Below, in pieces: positions 18,455 through 27,083 of a stretch of DNA of 43,764 bases. Source of the stretch: Bisbaumannia pacifica (lineage in GTDB: Bacteria > Pseudomonadota > Gammaproteobacteria > Pseudomonadales > Halomonadaceae). Below the pieces are notes generated by a model, which searched no databases, was not told the DNA's origin, and saw nothing but the letters and a program-made list of their open reading frames with translations. The position numbers and the translations under genes were made by a program. Within the stretch, counting starts at the first letter, position 1; each line of letters starts with the position of its first letter. The stretch lies in NCBI RefSeq assembly GCF_007989625.1, contig NZ_BJUK01000030.1, positions 1 through 43,764 of the forward strand. Reading direction: 5' to 3'.

Positions 18455-19396
18455 ATGCTCAACGCCCGTATCAAGCTGCGCCACCTCCAGGCTTTCCTGG
18501 AGGTGGCACGCCATCGCAGTTTCGTCCGCGCCGCCGAGCGCCTGGCGATCACCCAGCCGGGGATGTCCAAGACCATCCGCGAGCTCGAGGAGATCCTCGG
18601 TGCCGGCCTCTTCGAGCGCACCCCCCAGGGGGTGGCGCTGACCCAGGCGGGGCTGACCCTGCTGCGTCATGCCGGGCCCGCGCTGCGCGCCCTGGAGGAG
18701 GGCGTGGGGGCGATCGACGATACGCATCGGGGGACGCGTTGGTTGCGGGTGGGGGCCCTCTCCACGGTGGAGAGCCGGCTGCTGCCCGAGGCGCTGCGTC
18801 GCTGGCACGCCGAGGGGGCGCCCCACGGCGAGGTGGGGGTCAACGTGGTCACCGGCCCCAGCGCCTTCCTGCTCTCGCGGCTGCGCCGCGGCGAGCTGGA
18901 CCTGGTGGTGGGGCGCATGACCGAGGCCCGCGAGATCCACGACCTGGCCTTCGAGCACCTCTACTACGAGCGGCTGCTGCTGGTCGTCCGGAGCAACCAC
19001 CCGCTGGCCGGGGTGGACCCCCTGCCGGCCGAGGTCCTGGCCGCTTACCCCTGGGTGCTGCCGCCGCCCCAGACCACCCTGCGCCAGCAGGTCGACAGCT
19101 TCTGCGTGCGCCATGCCCTGCAGCTCCCCTCGCGGCTGCTCGAGACCCTCTCGTTACCGCTGAGTCGCGGTTATACCCTGGTCAGCGATGCCATCTGGGT
19201 GGCGCCGGAAGAGGCGGTGACCGATGCCCTGGCCCGGGGTGAGTTGGACGAACTATCCCTGGCCCTGGAGCGCCAGGGCGGTTCGGTGGGGCTGTGCCGC
19301 AATGCCAGTCTGCAACCCTCCCTGGCCCTGGAGGCCTTCTGCGAGACCCTGCGCGAGGTGGCGACGGGGGATGGGGGTATAACCCCCAGGTTATGA
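18455..19396 (+). CDS. pcaQ: LysR-type activator of protocatechuate genes
   Basis: This 313-residue LysR regulator has the N-terminal winged helix-turn-helix (HLQAFLEVARHRSFVRAAERL, ITQPGMSKTIRELEE) and a C-terminal effector-binding domain. It fits PcaQ, which in rhizobia and Agrobacterium activates pca genes with beta-carboxymuconate as co-inducer. ATG at 18455 was chosen because GGGAGAG lies just upstream; a GTG at 18437 is possible. It is encoded in the same direction as pcaHG, not divergently as in Agrobacterium. The last codons of the gene form a near-consensus PcaQ box that probably drives pcaHG. Confidence 0.88.
   Translation: MLNARIKLRHLQAFLEVARHRSFVRAAERLAITQPGMSKTIRELEEILGAGLFERTPQGVALTQAGLTLLRHAGPALRALEEGVGAIDDTHRGTRWLRVGALSTVESRLLPEALRRWHAEGAPHGEVGVNVVTGPSAFLLSRLRRGELDLVVGRMTEAREIHDLAFEHLYYERLLLVVRSNHPLAGVDPLPAEVLAAYPWVLPPPQTTLRQQVDSFCVRHALQLPSRLLETLSLPLSRGYTLVSDAIWVAPEEAVTDALARGELDELSLALERQGGSVGLCRNASLQPSLALEAFCETLREVATGDGGITPRL
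19379..19394. promoter_or_regulatory. PcaQ box controlling pcaHG, overlapping the pcaQ 3' end
   Basis: ATAACCCCCAGGTTAT is a perfect 6-4-6 palindrome matching the ATAACC-N4-GGTTAA site known for rhizobial PcaQ. It ends on the first base of the pcaQ stop codon. A possible -35 (TTGGCA, 19416-19421) and weak -10 (CACACT, 19439-19444) would put the box near -65, the usual place for LysR activation. Confidence 0.75.
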
Positions 19397-19482
19397 GAGG
19401 GCCTCGAGACGTTAATTGGCAGTTCCGCGGGGGGGCCCCACACTGCTTCGGGTCATCCCCTCTCCCCTAGAGATGAGCCGAT

Positions 19483-20211
19483 ATGCACGACGATAACAAG
19501 CGCTACGTGGAGCGCGACCGTAACTGGCATCCCCCGGCCTATGCCCCCGGTTACAAGACCTCAGTGGCCCGTTCCCCCCGTCAGGCGTTGGTCAGCCTGC
19601 ACCAGTCCAGCGTCTCCGAGCTGACCGGCCCGGACTTTCGCCAGCTGCGCATGGGGCCCTACGACAACGACCTACTGATGAACTTCCGCGATGCCGCGAC
19701 TCCCGGCCTGCCGGTAGGCGAGCGCATCATCCTGTTCGGCCGGGTGGTCGACCAGTTCGGCAAGCCGGTGCCGCACACCCTGGTGGAGATGTGGCAGGCT
19801 AATGCCGGCGGCCGTTACCGTCACAAGAAAGACGCTTACCTGGCGCCGCTGGACCCCAATTTCGGCGGGGTGGGGCGCTGCCTCACCGACGAGGATGGCT
19901 GGTATCGCTTCCGCACCATCAAGCCCGGCCCCTATCCCTGGCTGAATGGCATCAACACCTGGCGCCCGGCGCATATCCATGTCTCGGTAATGGGCCCGGC
20001 GATCTCCACCCGCCTGATCACCCAGATGTATTTCGAGGGCGACCCGCTGATTCCGATCTGCCCCATCGTCAAGACCATCAACGACCCGGAGGCCGTCGAG
20101 ACCATGATCGGGCGCCTCGATATGTCGCGCAGCAAGCCCATGGACTGCCTGGCGTATCGCTTCGACCTGGTGGTACGCGGCGAACTGCAGACCTATTTCG
20201 AGAACCAGTGA
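19483..20211 (+). CDS. pcaH: Protocatechuate 3,4-dioxygenase beta subunit
   Basis: This 242-residue subunit carries the non-haem Fe(III) site of protocatechuate 3,4-dioxygenase, which opens protocatechuate to 3-carboxy-cis,cis-muconate. The ligands are visible as Y112 (RYRH), Y151 (GPYPW), H164 and H166 (AHIHV), four positions later than in the Pseudomonas putida enzyme. The order [14 protein letters not shown] then [11 protein letters not shown] is the family signature. It is followed by pcaG, whose possible start overlaps the pcaH stop, so the two are translated together. Confidence 0.96.
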   Translation: MHDDNKRYVERDRNWHPPAYAPGYKTSVARSPRQALVSLHQSSVSELTGPDFRQLRMGPYDNDLLMNFRDAATPGLPVGERIILFGRVVDQFGKPVPHTLVEMWQANAGGRYRHKKDAYLAPLDPNFGGVGRCLTDEDGWYRFRTIKPGPYPWLNGINTWRPAHIHVSVMGPAISTRLITQMYFEGDPLIPICPIVKTINDPEAVETMIGRLDMSRSKPMDCLAYRFDLVVRGELQTYFENQ

Positions 20212-20225
20212 CGGGGGCCCAGACG

Positions 20226-20870
20226 ATGCACAAGCACATGCAACAGCCGAATTCCTTATCCTGCAGCGAGTTGATGCTGCGCGAGACCGCCTCCCAGACC
20301 GCCGGCCCCTATGTGCATATCGGCCTGGCCCTGCACGTGGCCGGCCTGCCCGCGCGTGACGAGGAGATCTGGAACCGGATGGCCGGCCCCGAGGCCGAGG
20401 GCGAGCCCATCGAGGTGGTCGGCACCGTGATCGATGGCAACGGCGACCTGGTACGCGATGCCCTGCTCGAGGCCTGGCAGGCCGACAGCCAGGGCCGGTA
20501 CCGGACCGAATTCGACCTCGAGCAGCCCTTTAATGGTTTCGGTCGCACCGCCACCACCGCCGAGGGCGGCAGCGAGTGGTCGCTGACCACCATCAAGCCC
20601 GGCGCGGTGACCCGTGGCGACGGCAAGGTGATGGCGCCGCATATCAACCTGGCGATCTTCGCCCGGGGCATCAATATCCAGCTGCAGACCCGCCTCTACT
20701 TCGAGGACGAGGCCGAGGCCAATGTCGCCTGCCCGGTGCTGAATGCCATCGAGTCGCCGACCCGCCGCCAGACGCTGATCGCCAAGCGCGAGGCGGTCGA
20801 CGGCAAGGTACGCTACCGCCTCGATATTCGCCTGCAAGGCGAGGGCGAGACGGTGTTCTTCGATTTCTGA
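20226..20870 (+). CDS. pcaG: Protocatechuate 3,4-dioxygenase alpha subunit
   Basis: This 214-residue subunit pairs with PcaH. It keeps the intradiol fold but lacks the iron ligands, as is normal for PcaG. Recognisable segments are ETASQTAGPYVHIGLA near the N-terminus and TIKPGAVTRGDGKVMAPHI. Two starts are possible: GTG at 20208, overlapping the pcaH stop, or ATG at 20226, preceded by GGGGG; the latter is listed. The last 102 bp recur at 29273-29374 with three mismatches, bracketing the cresol module. Confidence 0.95.
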   Translation: MHKHMQQPNSLSCSELMLRETASQTAGPYVHIGLALHVAGLPARDEEIWNRMAGPEAEGEPIEVVGTVIDGNGDLVRDALLEAWQADSQGRYRTEFDLEQPFNGFGRTATTAEGGSEWSLTTIKPGAVTRGDGKVMAPHINLAIFARGINIQLQTRLYFEDEAEANVACPVLNAIESPTRRQTLIAKREAVDGKVRYRLDIRLQGEGETVFFDF

Positions 20871-20892
20871 GTTTTCTTCTGCACCGCTGTAT

Positions 20893-20924
20893 GCCCCCGC
20901 CGCCTGATAAGGGCAGCCGGGGGC
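20893..20924. terminator. Hairpin between convergent pcaG and the second activator
   Basis: GCCCCCG (20893-20899) pairs with CGGGGGC (20918-20924) around an 18-base loop, with CATTTTC shortly after on the plus strand. It sits in the 88-bp gap between the two convergent stop codons and could serve both. Confidence 0.5.
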
Positions 20925-20958
20925 GTATCATTTTCGGTGAAAAAGTGGCCCGGGTGCG

Positions 20959-22668
20959 CTATTTTAGCCCGTGTTTCTTGAGCCGGTAGGCGTAGGCAGC
21001 GCGAGTCATGCCCAGGCGGCGAGCGGCGGCGGTGATGTTGCCGGCGCTGTCGGCGTAGGTGGCCTCGATCAGCTCTCGCTCGACTTCCTCCAGCGTCAGG
21101 CCGGCCTCCAGCAGGGGACGGATGCGTTGGCGAATCGTGGCCTCGCCAATCACCGCACTGGGTGGGGCAGTCAACATGCCTTGGCCATCCAGTCCTCGTG
21201 CTTGCTCTCGCTCTAGGGTCGGGACCCGGTAGTCGCCGAACAGGGCCTTCTCGCTGATCCGCTTGTGGTCGGTGGTGAGGATGACGCCGCGCTCGATGGT
21301 GTTCTTGAGCTCACGGATATTGCCGGGCCAGTCATGCTGGACCATGACTGATCGAGCCTGGTCGGAGAAGCCCAGCAGTCGTTTCTGATAGTGGTGCTCG
21401 AAACGTGATAGAAAATGTTCGGCGAGTGGGGCGATATCTTCACGCCGCTCCCGCAAGGGAGGCACCGGCAGAGTGAAGGCATTGAGGCGATAGTAAAGGT
21501 CTTTGCGGAAATCGCCGGCCTCGACTCGTTGGATCAGGTCAGTGTGGGTCGCGGCGACGATACGCACATCCACATCTTGTAGCGACTGGCCACCGACCCG
21601 CTCGATTTGGTGCTCTTGCAGTGCGCGTAACAGCGCCGCCTGAGCCCTCGGCGACAGTTCCGCTAGCTCGTCGAGGAAGAGCGTGCCGCCATGGGCCCGT
21701 TCGAAGCGCCCCATGCGAGACTGTACCGCGCCTGTGTAGGCACCTTTTTCCACTCCGAACAGCTCCGATTCGATCAGCTCCGGCGGGATGGCGGCACAGT
21801 TGACGGCGATGAAGGGCCCCTCATTGCGGAGGCTCCGGTCGTGTAGGCGTCGTGCCAGGATCTCCTTTCCGGTGCCTGTCTCCCCTAGTAGCAAGACCGG
21901 GACATTCGAGGACGCAGCACTATCGAGCATGGCCAGCATGTCGCGGAAGGCGGGAGTGGCACCGACCGGTGCCCAGTCCTCCTGGCCGAGGCTGCGTGCC
22001 AGGTCGCCCTCCAGGGTGGCAATCCGTGCCTGGAGCTCGTAGAGCTCGTCGATCAGCGGCGCCTCGCGGAACAGCTCGGCGAAGGCCTCGTGGTCGGGCC
22101 ACTCCTCGGCCAGTCGACCGACGATGCGGCACACCGGATCTCCGCAGCCGCGACACTCGACCTCTCGGAACTGCACCTCGCGACCCAGAAGATGGCTCGC
22201 GTAGGCGCAGGCATAGCCTAGCAGGGTCCAGCAGACCGGCTCGTCCTGTAGCCCTCGAGAGCGCCAGATGTCTACCTCGAAAGAGCCCTTCCAGATGAAC
22301 TCGCTGTAGAAACGGTCATGCTCTAAGTCCATCTCCAGTTTCACTGGCAACGCCTTAACGTGCCCCTGGAGGGCATGCAGTTGGGGACCAGCAAGATAGC
22401 TCTCTTCCAGTTTTTCTTCACCACCCCGTAGCGACTTGCCGAGCTCAGCATCCATCAGTCCGGAATAGTATCCGAGACGCATGAAAAACCCCTTGGCACG
22501 CTCCATGCCAAGGGTGGTGACCAGCTCGTTGCGAAAGAACGATGAGGCCTGTAGGGGCATCAGGAGCATACGCTGCTCGCCCAGCCAGATCTGCCCTTCT
22601 TCTGGGAGGAAGCGCAGGGCATCCATCAGGTCGCGGGCATTGGGATAGCGTGGGGTGGCGTCGGACAT
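20959..22668 (-). CDS. Second XylR/DmpR-family sigma-54-dependent activator (cresol module)
   Basis: This 569-residue activator is a close paralogue of the protein at 60-1775 and has the same parts: XylR_N/V4R sensor (about 1-200), AAA+ domain with GETGTGKE (262-269) and GAYTGA, and a C-terminal Fis-type helix-turn-helix ending ITAAARRLGMTRAAYAYRLKK. Sensor residues H98 and W126 and the zinc ligands C146, E169, C172 and C180 are kept, but the tyrosine of the phenol pocket (Y174 in the first copy) is F167 here. ATG at 22668 aligns with the paralogue; a TTG at 22689 would add seven residues. It is divergent from pchC and probably activates that operon, with 4-cresol or a relative as effector (inferred). 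Confidence 0.9.
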   Translation of the reverse strand: MSDATPRYPNARDLMDALRFLPEEGQIWLGEQRMLLMPLQASSFFRNELVTTLGMERAKGFFMRLGYYSGLMDAELGKSLRGGEEKLEESYLAGPQLHALQGHVKALPVKLEMDLEHDRFYSEFIWKGSFEVDIWRSRGLQDEPVCWTLLGYACAYASHLLGREVQFREVECRGCGDPVCRIVGRLAEEWPDHEAFAELFREAPLIDELYELQARIATLEGDLARSLGQEDWAPVGATPAFRDMLAMLDSAASSNVPVLLLGETGTGKEILARRLHDRSLRNEGPFIAVNCAAIPPELIESELFGVEKGAYTGAVQSRMGRFERAHGGTLFLDELAELSPRAQAALLRALQEHQIERVGGQSLQDVDVRIVAATHTDLIQRVEAGDFRKDLYYRLNAFTLPVPPLRERREDIAPLAEHFLSRFEHHYQKRLLGFSDQARSVMVQHDWPGNIRELKNTIERGVILTTDHKRISEKALFGDYRVPTLEREQARGLDGQGMLTAPPSAVIGEATIRQRIRPLLEAGLTLEEVERELIEATYADSAGNITAAARRLGMTRAAYAYRLKKHGLK

Positions 22669-22755
22669 TTCGGTATCGTGGCTTAGCAACTAGGCCTAGC
22701 AGCATACCACCCACCCTATGTGTGCGGGCCAACGATCATCGGGAAGTGATTGATC

Positions 22756-22778
22756 ATTTACGCAGGGGTGGCGCAAAT
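22756..22778. promoter_or_regulatory. Candidate activator UAS upstream of pchC
   Basis: ATTTACGC (22756-22763) and GCGCAAAT (22771-22778) form an inverted repeat with one mismatch across 7 bp, directly after TTGATCA (22750-22756), a XylR-UAS-like half-site. The centre is about 130 bp upstream of the start expected for the sigma-54-like promoter at 22873-22888, matching the spacing in the dmp promoter. Confidence 0.5.
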
Positions 22779-22784
22779 AGTTAA

Positions 22785-22818
22785 GCGATATTTGTGAACC
22801 TTTGTCCGTCAGGCGGAC
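22785..22818. promoter_or_regulatory. Diverged two-element operator resembling the pcaB operator
   Basis: GCGATATTTGTGAAC (22785-22799), linker CTTT, and GTCCGTCAGGCGGAC (22804-22818, a perfect 5-5-5 inverted repeat) repeat the 15-4-15 spacing seen before pcaB and pcaI. Positions 22791-22808 match 12731-12748 upstream of pcaB at 16 of 18 bases. It lies between the UAS and the sigma-54-like promoter of pchC. Confidence 0.45.
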
Positions 22819-22872
22819 ACTTGGGCACATCACCCGACCTTAACCTATTGCCAGGGAGGCAGTTCCTGATCT

Positions 22873-22888
22873 TGGCACGGTTATTGAA
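22873..22888 (+). promoter_or_regulatory. Sigma-54-like promoter of the pch operon
   Basis: TGGCAC, five bases, then TTGAA match the sigma-54 consensus, with a perfect -24 box and GA for GC at -12. It lies about 110 bp before the pchC start. The 332-bp gap 22669-23000 holds this promoter and the two upstream elements and no convincing gene. Confidence 0.7.
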
Positions 22889-23000
22889 AGTGATCTTTTG
22901 TGGAGGGGCGCCACTAACCCATTGATTCAACTAAAGTCTAAATAGGGTGGTGGCGATGCTCCCTGCTCCTGCCTTTGACGAACTGACAGGTGATGTTGAT

Positions 23001-23375
23001 ATGAAAACCACAATAACGGTGTCGTCTCGACACACTTTGGCCACCAAGCTTCGTATTTTCGCCACGCTAGCGGCGGCCCTGCTGCCAGTGATGGCAAGCG
23101 CCTCTGATGGCGAGCTTCGTCCGGCTGAAGAGGTATATCGACAGGTATGTAGCCATTGTCATGCTCCTCAGTATGGTGTAGGCCCCAAGATAACCAGCCC
23201 GTTGCCTGAAGCAGCCTGGGATGCCTGGGGCAACTATGCTCGCATGACGGTGCGTAATGGCCGGGCTGCTATGCCGGCGTTCCGTCAGGCCAAGATCAGC
23301 GACGCCGAACTGGATGGCCTAATCCAGGCTCTGGTCAGCGGTGAGCTGGATGACGCACCGGTCAATGAGGAGTGA
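23001..23375 (+). CDS. pchC: 4-Cresol dehydrogenase cytochrome c subunit
   Basis: This 124-residue periplasmic c-type cytochrome has one haem site, CSHCH, near residue 50, and a methionine ligand probably in AAMPAFRQ. A signal peptide with cleavage after ASA near residue 34 precedes the mature part. In the flavocytochrome 4-cresol dehydrogenase it takes electrons from the covalently bound FAD of PchF. The start at 23001 was chosen because AGGTGA lies upstream and it begins the signal peptide; a GTG further upstream (22947) is unlikely. The order pchC-X-F follows the Pseudomonas putida pchACXF cluster, with pchA moved to the end. Confidence 0.88.
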   Translation: MKTTITVSSRHTLATKLRIFATLAAALLPVMASASDGELRPAEEVYRQVCSHCHAPQYGVGPKITSPLPEAAWDAWGNYARMTVRNGRAAMPAFRQAKISDAELDGLIQALVSGELDDAPVNEE

Positions 23376-23379
23376 GGCC

Positions 23380-23922
23380 ATGAACCTGACACGTCGACAA
23401 CTGCTCAAGAACGGTCTGGTGATGGGAGCCGCCTCTCCTGTCGCTCTGGGGACCACTTGGGCCGACGCCTCGGGGGCGTCCCGGGACGGAGGACACGGCG
23501 AGATCCGTCTCTATGGCACCGACCGCTGGGTTACCGAGATGGGGCTGGGGCTTCGCCAGCAAGGCTGGGGCCCGCGCTATGAAGGGCGCCTGGATCCGCT
23601 CTCCTTGAATGACCTGCCTCGGGGGACCATGGCGGCCGGCTTCACCGACGATGCCGGCCTGGTGCTGTTGACCAGCCTGCTGGCCGGACGGGGGCGGATC
23701 CTGGCACTGGGCCGGCATATGGCGGGTGCTGACCTCCTGGAGAGCCACCGCGGCCCCATTACCCGGACCTTGTCGGCGGAAGAAGGCAGTTGGCAGGCCG
23801 CGCTCGGCCGGGAGTATGCCCGTCTGGCGCTGGCCAACGGTACTGGCCGCCATGTCCGCCGGTTATCCCGCCCGGTGGCGGCCGCGGAGGCCGGCGCGCT
23901 GAGCTTCCTGATCCGGCTGTGA
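23380..23922 (+). CDS. pchX: PchX-like Tat-exported protein of the 4-cresol dehydrogenase cluster
   Basis: This 180-residue protein lies between the cytochrome and flavoprotein genes, exactly where pchX of unknown function lies in Pseudomonas putida. The N-terminus MNLTRRQLLKNGLVMG is a twin-arginine signal, so it is probably exported folded. No catalytic motif or cofactor-binding pattern was recognised in the rest. An inferred role is assembly or export of the PchF/PchC flavocytochrome, for example as a Tat escort, because PchF itself shows no signal peptide. The start at 23380 lies four bases after the pchC stop. Confidence 0.72.
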   Translation: MNLTRRQLLKNGLVMGAASPVALGTTWADASGASRDGGHGEIRLYGTDRWVTEMGLGLRQQGWGPRYEGRLDPLSLNDLPRGTMAAGFTDDAGLVLLTSLLAGRGRILALGRHMAGADLLESHRGPITRTLSAEEGSWQAALGREYARLALANGTGRHVRRLSRPVAAAEAGALSFLIRL

Positions 23923-23954
23923 ACCTCAGACCATAACAATCGAGAGACGACTCC

Positions 23955-25505
23955 ATGAGCACGAACCAACGCATTCTTCCCAGAGGCGTGGCCGCGGCGG
24001 ACTTCGATGCGGCACTGGCACGCTTTCGCGACATTCTTGACGCCGATGGCGTACTGACCGAGAGCGATCAGTTGGCGCCCTATACCAAGATCATGATGGC
24101 CGGCGACGATGCGGACTATATTCCTTCCGCGGCTCTGCTGCCGACCACCACCGAGCAGGTGCAGGCGATCGTGCGTATCTGCAACCAGTACAAGATTCCC
24201 ATCTGGACCGTGTCCACCGGCAAGAACCTGGGCTATGGCAGCGCCGCACCCGGCGAGACCGGACAGGTGATGCTCGACATGCACCGCATGAACCGCATCC
24301 TCGAGGTGGATCCCGAGGTCTGCACGGCACTGCTCGAGCCCGGAGTGACCTACCAGCAGCTCTACGATTACATCAAGGAGAACGATCTCAAGTTGTGGCT
24401 GGACCCACCGGCTCCCTCGGCCATCGCCGGCCCGGTGGGCAACACCCTGGACCGGGGCGTGGGCTATACCCCCTATGGTGAGCACTTCATGTTCCAGTGC
24501 GGCATGGAAGTGGTGCTGGCCAACGGCGAGGTGGTGCGCACCGGCATGGGCGGCATCGAGAACTCCAGCTCCTGGCAGGTCTTCAAGTGGGGCTATGGTC
24601 CCTACATTGACGGCCTCTTCACCCAGTCCAATTTTGGCATCGTCACCAAGATGGGGCTGTGGCTGATGCCTGAACCGCCGGCCTATCGCCCCTTCCTGAT
24701 CCAGTACCAGGACCCGGAAGACATCGAGGAGATCGTCGATGTGCTGCGTCCGCTGCGTATCGCCCAGATCATCCCCAATGCGGTGGTAATTGTGCACACC
24801 CTGTGGGACGCGGGAACCCATGTAACACGAAAAGAGTACTACGACGGGACTGATTCCATTCCCCGTGAGGCCATCGAGCGTATCAAGGCCGATCAAGGCG
24901 TTGGTGAATGGAATGTCTACGCGGCGCTCTACGGCACACCGGAACAGATAGAAGTTAATTGGAATATCGTCGAACAGGCCTTCGGGGCCAGCGGCAAAGC
25001 CAGGATCATGTATGGCGAGGAAGCCGAAGCTCGCGGCGGTGGTTTCTCCTACCGTTCGGCTTTGATGAAAGGCGACATGAACTTACAGGAGTTTGGCCTC
25101 TACAACTGGCGTGGGGGCGGTGGTTCCATGTGGTTTGCTCCGGTATCCCAGGCCAAGGGAAGCGAGACCCGCGACCAGACCGAGCTGGCTCAGCAGGTCC
25201 TTGGCAAGTACGGCTTCGACTATGTGGCCGAGTACATCGTTGGTTGGCGAGACATGCATCATGTCATCGACCTGCTCTACAACCGCCAGGACCCGGAAGA
25301 GACCCAGCGTGCCCATGACTGCTTCGCCGAGCTGATCGATGAGTTCGCCAAGCGGGGGTATGGCCTCTATCGCACTAACACCGAGTTCATGGAGCAGGTC
25401 GCCGGGACCTTCGGCGAGCCGCTGCGTGAGGTGCATCAGACCCTGAAGCGCGCCTTGGATCCTAATGGCATCTTGTCCCCCGGCAAGTCCGGCATTCGCC
25501 TCTGA
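23955..25505 (+). CDS. pchF: 4-Cresol dehydrogenase (hydroxylating) flavoprotein subunit
   Basis: This 516-residue member of the vanillyl-alcohol oxidase family oxidises 4-cresol through a quinone methide to 4-hydroxybenzyl alcohol and then 4-hydroxybenzaldehyde. Key residues sit one position before those of the P. putida enzyme: Y383 for FAD attachment (GLYNWRGGGGS), and Y94, Y472 and R473 for binding the phenolic oxygen. The N-terminal FAD domain includes STGKNLGYGSAAPG. No signal peptide is visible. The related eugenol hydroxylase is an alternative assignment, but the neighbouring aldehyde dehydrogenase and cytochrome favour 4-cresol or 4-alkylphenols. Confidence 0.92.
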   Translation: MSTNQRILPRGVAAADFDAALARFRDILDADGVLTESDQLAPYTKIMMAGDDADYIPSAALLPTTTEQVQAIVRICNQYKIPIWTVSTGKNLGYGSAAPGETGQVMLDMHRMNRILEVDPEVCTALLEPGVTYQQLYDYIKENDLKLWLDPPAPSAIAGPVGNTLDRGVGYTPYGEHFMFQCGMEVVLANGEVVRTGMGGIENSSSWQVFKWGYGPYIDGLFTQSNFGIVTKMGLWLMPEPPAYRPFLIQYQDPEDIEEIVDVLRPLRIAQIIPNAVVIVHTLWDAGTHVTRKEYYDGTDSIPREAIERIKADQGVGEWNVYAALYGTPEQIEVNWNIVEQAFGASGKARIMYGEEAEARGGGFSYRSALMKGDMNLQEFGLYNWRGGGGSMWFAPVSQAKGSETRDQTELAQQVLGKYGFDYVAEYIVGWRDMHHVIDLLYNRQDPEETQRAHDCFAELIDEFAKRGYGLYRTNTEFMEQVAGTFGEPLREVHQTLKRALDPNGILSPGKSGIRL

Positions 25506-25528
25506 AGCCCTGATAAGGAGACCTGTTC

Positions 25529-26995
25529 ATGAGTGTCCCGTATAGCGACTTCCACCTGCAACTGATCGCTGGCGAGTGGCGCGAGGGCCGCGGCGGCCGC
25601 GAGCTTATGGTGACCAACCCCTTCAACCAGGATCCTCTGCTGCGCCTGCGTCTGGCGAGTCGAGAAGACCTGGATGCGGCCTATCTCGCCGCCGAGCGAG
25701 CCCAGCTTGACTGGGCAGCGACCCCGCCCAGCCAGCGTGCCGCCCTGATGCACCGGGTGGTCGAGCTCTTCGATCGGCGCAAGGACGAGATCATCGACTG
25801 GCTGATCCGCGAATCCGGGAGCACTCGGCTCAAGGCCAGCATCGAGTGGGGCGCCGCCCGGGGCATCACTCAGGAAGCCGCCAGCATGCCTGCCCGGGTG
25901 CACGGCATGACCCTACCGTCCAATGTGCCGGGCAAGGAGAACCGAGTGTACCGCAAGCCGTTGGGCGTGGTGGGAGTGGTCAGTCCATGGAACTTCCCGT
26001 TGCACCTCTCCCAGCGCTCTGTGGCGCCGGCCCTGGCATTGGGCAATGCCGTGGTCGTCAAGCCGGCCAGCGACACGCCGGTCACCGGCGGGCTGCTGCT
26101 CGCCAAACTCTTCGAGGAAGCCGGCCTGCCCCAGGGCGTCCTGAGCGTGGTTGCCGGCGCCGGCTGTGAGATCGGCGATGCCTTCGTCGAACACCGAGTG
26201 CCGCGGATGATTTCCTTTACCGGTTCAACCCCTGTGGGGCGGCGCATCGGTAGCCTCTGCAGCGGTGGGGAGCACATCAAGAAGGTCGCTCTGGAGCTGG
26301 GCGGCAACAGTCCCTTCGTGGTGCTGGACGATGCCGATCTCGACCAGGCCGTGAACGCCGCGGTGGTGGGCAAGTTCCTGCACCAGGGGCAGATCTGCAT
26401 GGCGGTCAACCGCATCATCGTCGACGAGCGTTGCTACGACGGCTTCGTCGAGCGCTTCGTGGCCCGGGTGAAGGAACTCCGCGTCGGCGATCCGGACGAT
26501 AGCGCCACCGTGGTGGGGCCGGTGATCAATGCCAAGCAGCGCGAGGGGCTGGAAGCGAAGATCGCCACCGCCCGGCAGGAAGGCGCTACGGTGCTGCTGG
26601 AGGGGACCATCGAGGGTCAACTGGTCACTCCCCATGTGTTCGGCGACGTGACGCCAGATATGGAGATCAGCCGCGAGGAGATCTTCGGTCCACTGGTGGG
26701 CATCCAGAAGGCCCGTGACGAGGCTCATGCCCTGGAGCTGGCCAATGCCAGCGAATATGGGCTCTCCAGCGCGGTGTTCAGCGCCGACCTGACCCGCGGA
26801 GCCCACTTTGCCCAAGGCATCAAGGCCGGCATGACGCACGTCAACGACATGCCGGTCAACGACGAGGCTCATGTGGCCTTCGGTGGTGAGAAAAACTCGG
26901 GGCTGGGACGTTTCAATGGCGATTGGGCCATTGAGGAGTTCACTACCGATCAGTGGATCAGCGTGCAGCACACACCGCGCGGCTATCCGTTCTGA
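25529..26995 (+). CDS. pchA: Aldehyde dehydrogenase, probably 4-hydroxybenzaldehyde dehydrogenase
   Basis: This 488-residue NAD(P)-dependent aldehyde dehydrogenase has the full active site: N155 (SPWNF), E256 (LELGG) and nucleophile C290 (GQICMAV), with the cofactor motif FTGSTPVG near residue 230. It lies 23 bp after pchF, so its likely job is oxidation of 4-hydroxybenzaldehyde to 4-hydroxybenzoate, as PchA does in Pseudomonas. Benzaldehyde- or vanillin-type substrates cannot be excluded. The next step, 4-hydroxybenzoate 3-hydroxylase, is not encoded in the window. Confidence 0.88.
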   Translation: MSVPYSDFHLQLIAGEWREGRGGRELMVTNPFNQDPLLRLRLASREDLDAAYLAAERAQLDWAATPPSQRAALMHRVVELFDRRKDEIIDWLIRESGSTRLKASIEWGAARGITQEAASMPARVHGMTLPSNVPGKENRVYRKPLGVVGVVSPWNFPLHLSQRSVAPALALGNAVVVKPASDTPVTGGLLLAKLFEEAGLPQGVLSVVAGAGCEIGDAFVEHRVPRMISFTGSTPVGRRIGSLCSGGEHIKKVALELGGNSPFVVLDDADLDQAVNAAVVGKFLHQGQICMAVNRIIVDERCYDGFVERFVARVKELRVGDPDDSATVVGPVINAKQREGLEAKIATARQEGATVLLEGTIEGQLVTPHVFGDVTPDMEISREEIFGPLVGIQKARDEAHALELANASEYGLSSAVFSADLTRGAHFAQGIKAGMTHVNDMPVNDEAHVAFGGEKNSGLGRFNGDWAIEEFTTDQWISVQHTPRGYPF

Positions 26996-27083
26996 TCCCA
27001 AGTCGCCCCCCATCACATCCCGCACCAGATGCCTCGCCGTCCGCTCACCGCGGGTGGCGGGGCCAGAGGAGAGATAACAACCA

